Below are positions 5,155 through 7,210 of a stretch of DNA of 7,210 bases, in pieces. This stretch comes from Synechococcales cyanobacterium PMM_0073. GTDB taxonomy: Bacteria; Cyanobacteriota; Cyanobacteriia; Elainellales; Elainellaceae. Numbering within the stretch: the first letter of the stretch is position 1; the number at the start of each line of letters is the position of its first letter. The DNA is taken from positions 1-7,210 of the forward strand of contig CASBQH010000208.1 in NCBI GenBank assembly GCA_949127695.1, in the 5' to 3' direction. A program made the position numbers and the translations under genes. The notes under the pieces were generated by a model. The model was given only the letters and a program-made list of their open reading frames with translations. It ran no database searches and had not been told where the DNA came from.

Positions 5155-7210
5155 TTAGCGGCCAGTCGTTTGGCTCTCTAGCTGCCTTGCCAGCACTGTC
5201 TGGTTGCCATAGCTCAACAGCTTGTCAACTGTGGCGAGCTGGTTTTGCCAGGTGCGAATGCGGTAATCAGCGCTGAGCGTTGGCAGTTCTATCCAGGTTT
5301 TGAACTGGCTTTGAAAGCTGTTTAACAAGGTCGTAGCCTGCCGGAGATTCGCCTCAGAGGGCGATTCAGCCAAGGCTTTGAGCGCTTGATCTAGCTCGGT
5401 GGTTTTCGTTTGCCAGGTTTGCATCTGCGAATCCCGAAGCTGTAGCTCGCCTTGAGCCATCAGCCAGCTCCATTGCTGCATCAGCAGCCCATAGCGACTG
5501 GCGGCAGCCGCAAACGGATCGCGATAAGGAATCGGTTCAGCCGAGCTGCCCTGAATCTGCTGAAAGATCTGCTGGAGCTTGCCATCTAGATTTTCGGCAG
5601 CAAACAGCGCAAACCCGCCCGACGGCGAATCACGCAGCGCCTGCACTTGATCCAGCACCGTTGCATCAGAGAGATTGAGCAGCCGGATTCCGGGCAACAC
5701 CAGCGCCGAGCCTAGATTGGCATCTGCGGCTAGCCAGGGATTGGTGAGCCGCTGCAAGCTGTTGGTATCGCCCGCATAGCTCATCAGCACAATCATATCC
5801 ACATCGCCCTGCTGCGCCCAACGCTCCCAGTTTTGCTGAATTTCATTCAGGCGGCGGCGTTCGGGGAGGGCAAACACAGCAGTCGAGAGGATTAAATCTG
5901 GCTTGATCTGATGCAGCTGCTCAGAAGTTTCGGCCACAAATGAGCTAATTTGCTCGATCCGAAACTCTGTCCACTGCTGCCAGAGCTGCCGCTGCGCCGG
6001 GTTGGTCGGCGACAGGCTAATCGGATCAACCCCAGTCTGCTGCTGAAACTGCTGCCTTGCGGCGCTGCCGTAGCCATAGGTATGGCCGCCCGCGCGCGGA
6101 TCTTGAAACGGATAGCGAATATAGTCCAGCTGTAGGCCGTCAACATCGTAGCGACTGACGATTTCTTTGTACAGACTCAGCAAATATTGCCGCACTGCCG
6201 GATTCGCCGGATCTAGAAATGGCTTAGTCTGTCCCGGCGGAATCATTGAGCCGCGATTGTCGTAATTCGCCCAGTCAGGATGTGCCGCCAAAACGGGCCC
6301 TGGATAGCTGACGGGCTGTTGCAAAATTGCGTTGTGCGCCTGATTGCCTGCCGCAAAAGCCCAGACCCAGGCATGAAGCTCCATCTGGCGCTGATGAGCC
6401 AGATCAACGGCTGCGGCCAGCGGATCCCAGCCCTGCGTCAGCGGGTTTTGGGCGGGTGCCACCTGACTGGGATAGATCGGGTAGCCCGCATTCACGGTCT
6501 CAAAAAATATTGTATTAATGCCCGCTGCCGCCAGTCGGTCAAACAGCTGCGCCAGCCCTTGGCGAGAGCCCGCCTGCACAATGGTTCCGCGATCTAGCCA
6601 AATGGCTCGCACTTCTGGCTGAGACAGCGGGCGATCCAGCGGAAAGTTATTCCACAGCAGCTGCCGGGTGGCCAGCCACTGCTGCCGAGCCTGCGAATAG
6701 TCATGCTGGCGCAAAGCTGCGGCAAGACTGCTGTAGCCTTGCCGAGCTTCGGTTAAAACTGCGTCATTCAGCGCTGCCTCAGTCCGGCTACTGGCGCTAT
6801 TGCTGGCGTTATTGCTGGCGCTGGTGCTAATTGGCCTGATGGCGCTGCTGCCTGAATGCCGCTCTGCCTGCAACCCATCCCGCGAGCTAGCCAAAATCAC
6901 GGCGCTCTCATAGCGACCAATTAAATTTTCTAACTCCTGCTGCATTAAGCCCGCCTCGTAAAGCGTGATCCGGGGGCTATGCTCCAGATCCAAATCGGCT
7001 GGCGTCATCTGCTCTGCTGGATCGCGGCTGACGCTAGGTTGGGCTGAGGGTATGGATGGGGCAGATGCCTGAGGCTGGCGTAGCAGTTGGGTAATATCGA
7101 CTGGAGGCTGAGCTGGGAGCTGAGACGCTGCTGGCGCTGGCTGAGCGGGTCTGGGTCTTGTGGGCGCTGGCGACACCGCAACAGGGGCAGGAGCCGTAGC
7201 CCTCACCGGA
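5155..7210 (-). CDS. GHL10-family glycosyl hydrolase (PF02638/DUF187-like), N-terminus beyond the window
   Basis: Residues are counted from GTG at 7206, but the frame is open to the edge and that GTG lies within a Pro/Ala-rich linker, so it is probably not the true start; a signal peptide or anchor should lie beyond. Residues 1-60 are the linker and about 78-190 are mostly helical. From 198 a TIM barrel can be followed: VRAIWLDRG (199-207), INTIFFETVNAGYPIYPS (230-247), MELHAWVWAFAAG (275-287), DVDGLQLDYIRYP (354-366, probable active-site acidic residues), LILSTAVFA (438-446), DMIVLMSYAGD (470-480), ALVLPGIRLLN (501-511) and GGFALFAAENL (530-540). About 140 C-terminal residues are helical and Gln-rich. 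E. coli DigH (YddW), a relative, cleaves peptidoglycan glycan strands lacking stem peptides, so action on cell-wall glycans is plausible; another polysaccharide is possible. The protein is probably secreted or periplasmic. The gene converges on the tRNA gene. Confidence 0.9.
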   Translation of the reverse strand, partial: PVRATAPAPVAVSPAPTRPRPAQPAPAASQLPAQPPVDITQLLRQPQASAPSIPSAQPSVSRDPAEQMTPADLDLEHSPRITLYEAGLMQQELENLIGRYESAVILASSRDGLQAERHSGSSAIRPISTSASNNASNSASSRTEAALNDAVLTEARQGYSSLAAALRQHDYSQARQQWLATRQLLWNNFPLDRPLSQPEVRAIWLDRGTIVQAGSRQGLAQLFDRLAAAGINTIFFETVNAGYPIYPSQVAPAQNPLTQGWDPLAAAVDLAHQRQMELHAWVWAFAAGNQAHNAILQQPVSYPGPVLAAHPDWANYDNRGSMIPPGQTKPFLDPANPAVRQYLLSLYKEIVSRYDVDGLQLDYIRYPFQDPRAGGHTYGYGSAARQQFQQQTGVDPISLSPTNPAQRQLWQQWTEFRIEQISSFVAETSEQLHQIKPDLILSTAVFALPERRRLNEIQQNWERWAQQGDVDMIVLMSYAGDTNSLQRLTNPWLAADANLGSALVLPGIRLLNLSDATVLDQVQALRDSPSGGFALFAAENLDGKLQQIFQQIQGSSAEPIPYRDPFAAAASRYGLLMQQWSWLMAQGELQLRDSQMQTWQTKTTELDQALKALAESPSEANLRQATTLLNSFQSQFKTWIELPTLSADYRIRTWQNQLATVDKLLSYGNQTVLARQLESQTTGR
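6791..6826. repeat. Three tandem 12-bp units inside the glycosyl hydrolase gene
   Basis: Three imperfect copies of a 12-base unit follow one another: CTGGCGCTATTG, CTGGCGTTATTG and CTGGCGCTGGTG. On the coding (minus) strand they encode TSAS, NNAS and NSAS, a Ser/Asn/Ala-rich low-complexity segment at residues 127-138, between the N-terminal helical part and the rest of the protein. Because the unit is a multiple of three, copy-number change keeps the frame. It is probably a flexible linker that expanded by slippage. Confidence 0.8.

Noticed and set aside
5039..5160. tRNA 3' end as an integration site for a mobile element
   Set aside because: No integrase gene and no repeated copy of the tRNA 3' end was seen in the window.
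1..7210. HIP1 octamers (GCGATCGC), common in many cyanobacteria
   Set aside because: Reading by eye I found CGATCG cores only near 998 and 4114, neither in a full octamer; absence over 7 kb does not argue against a cyanobacterium.

Overview
The window looks like a stretch of a cyanobacterial chromosome, moderately GC-rich and ordinary in composition. Three things point that way. The protein at 4105-4899 matches, from memory, a conserved family I know only from cyanobacteria. The tRNA gene has no encoded CCA end. The 512-residue tandem nitroreductase (SagB/ThcOx type) and the GHL10-type glycosidase with a Pro/Ala-rich N-terminus are of kinds common in filamentous and Leptolyngbya-like cyanobacteria. 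Most genes have weak or absent Shine-Dalgarno sequences, which also fits. I cannot name a genus.

Layout, left to right: (1) the first 34 codons of an unidentified, probably membrane-anchored protein on the minus strand, leaving the window at base 1; (2) a gap of about 480 bp with no gene; (3) a plus-strand PLP-dependent sugar aminotransferase of the DegT/DnrJ/EryC1/StrS family; (4) converging on it with only 13 bp between stop codons, a minus-strand LysE/RhtB-type exporter, preceded by a 512-aa double-domain SagB/ThcOx nitroreductase-like protein 50 bp upstream, so the two may be cotranscribed; (5) a 137-bp divergent intergenic region containing a perfect 12-bp palindrome; (6) a plus-strand conserved membrane-anchored protein of unknown function; (7) a tRNA gene with anticodon CAT, behind a second 12-bp palindrome; (8) a long minus-strand GHL10-family (PF02638-like) glycosyl hydrolase that runs off the right edge.

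The genes do not form an obvious single pathway. The aminotransferase and the glycosidase both point loosely to the cell envelope or cell-surface sugars, but they are far apart and on opposite strands. There is no YcaO protein, RiPP precursor, mobile element, CRISPR array, phage gene or toxin-antitoxin pair. The most interesting items are the SagB-like protein, whose two halves each carry only part of the usual nitroreductase motifs; the unknown-function membrane-anchored protein; the two intergenic palindromes; and the tRNA, whose anticodon stem lacks both end pairs and whose identity (Met or Ile2) is not settled by sequence alone. I found no convincing new multi-gene system.
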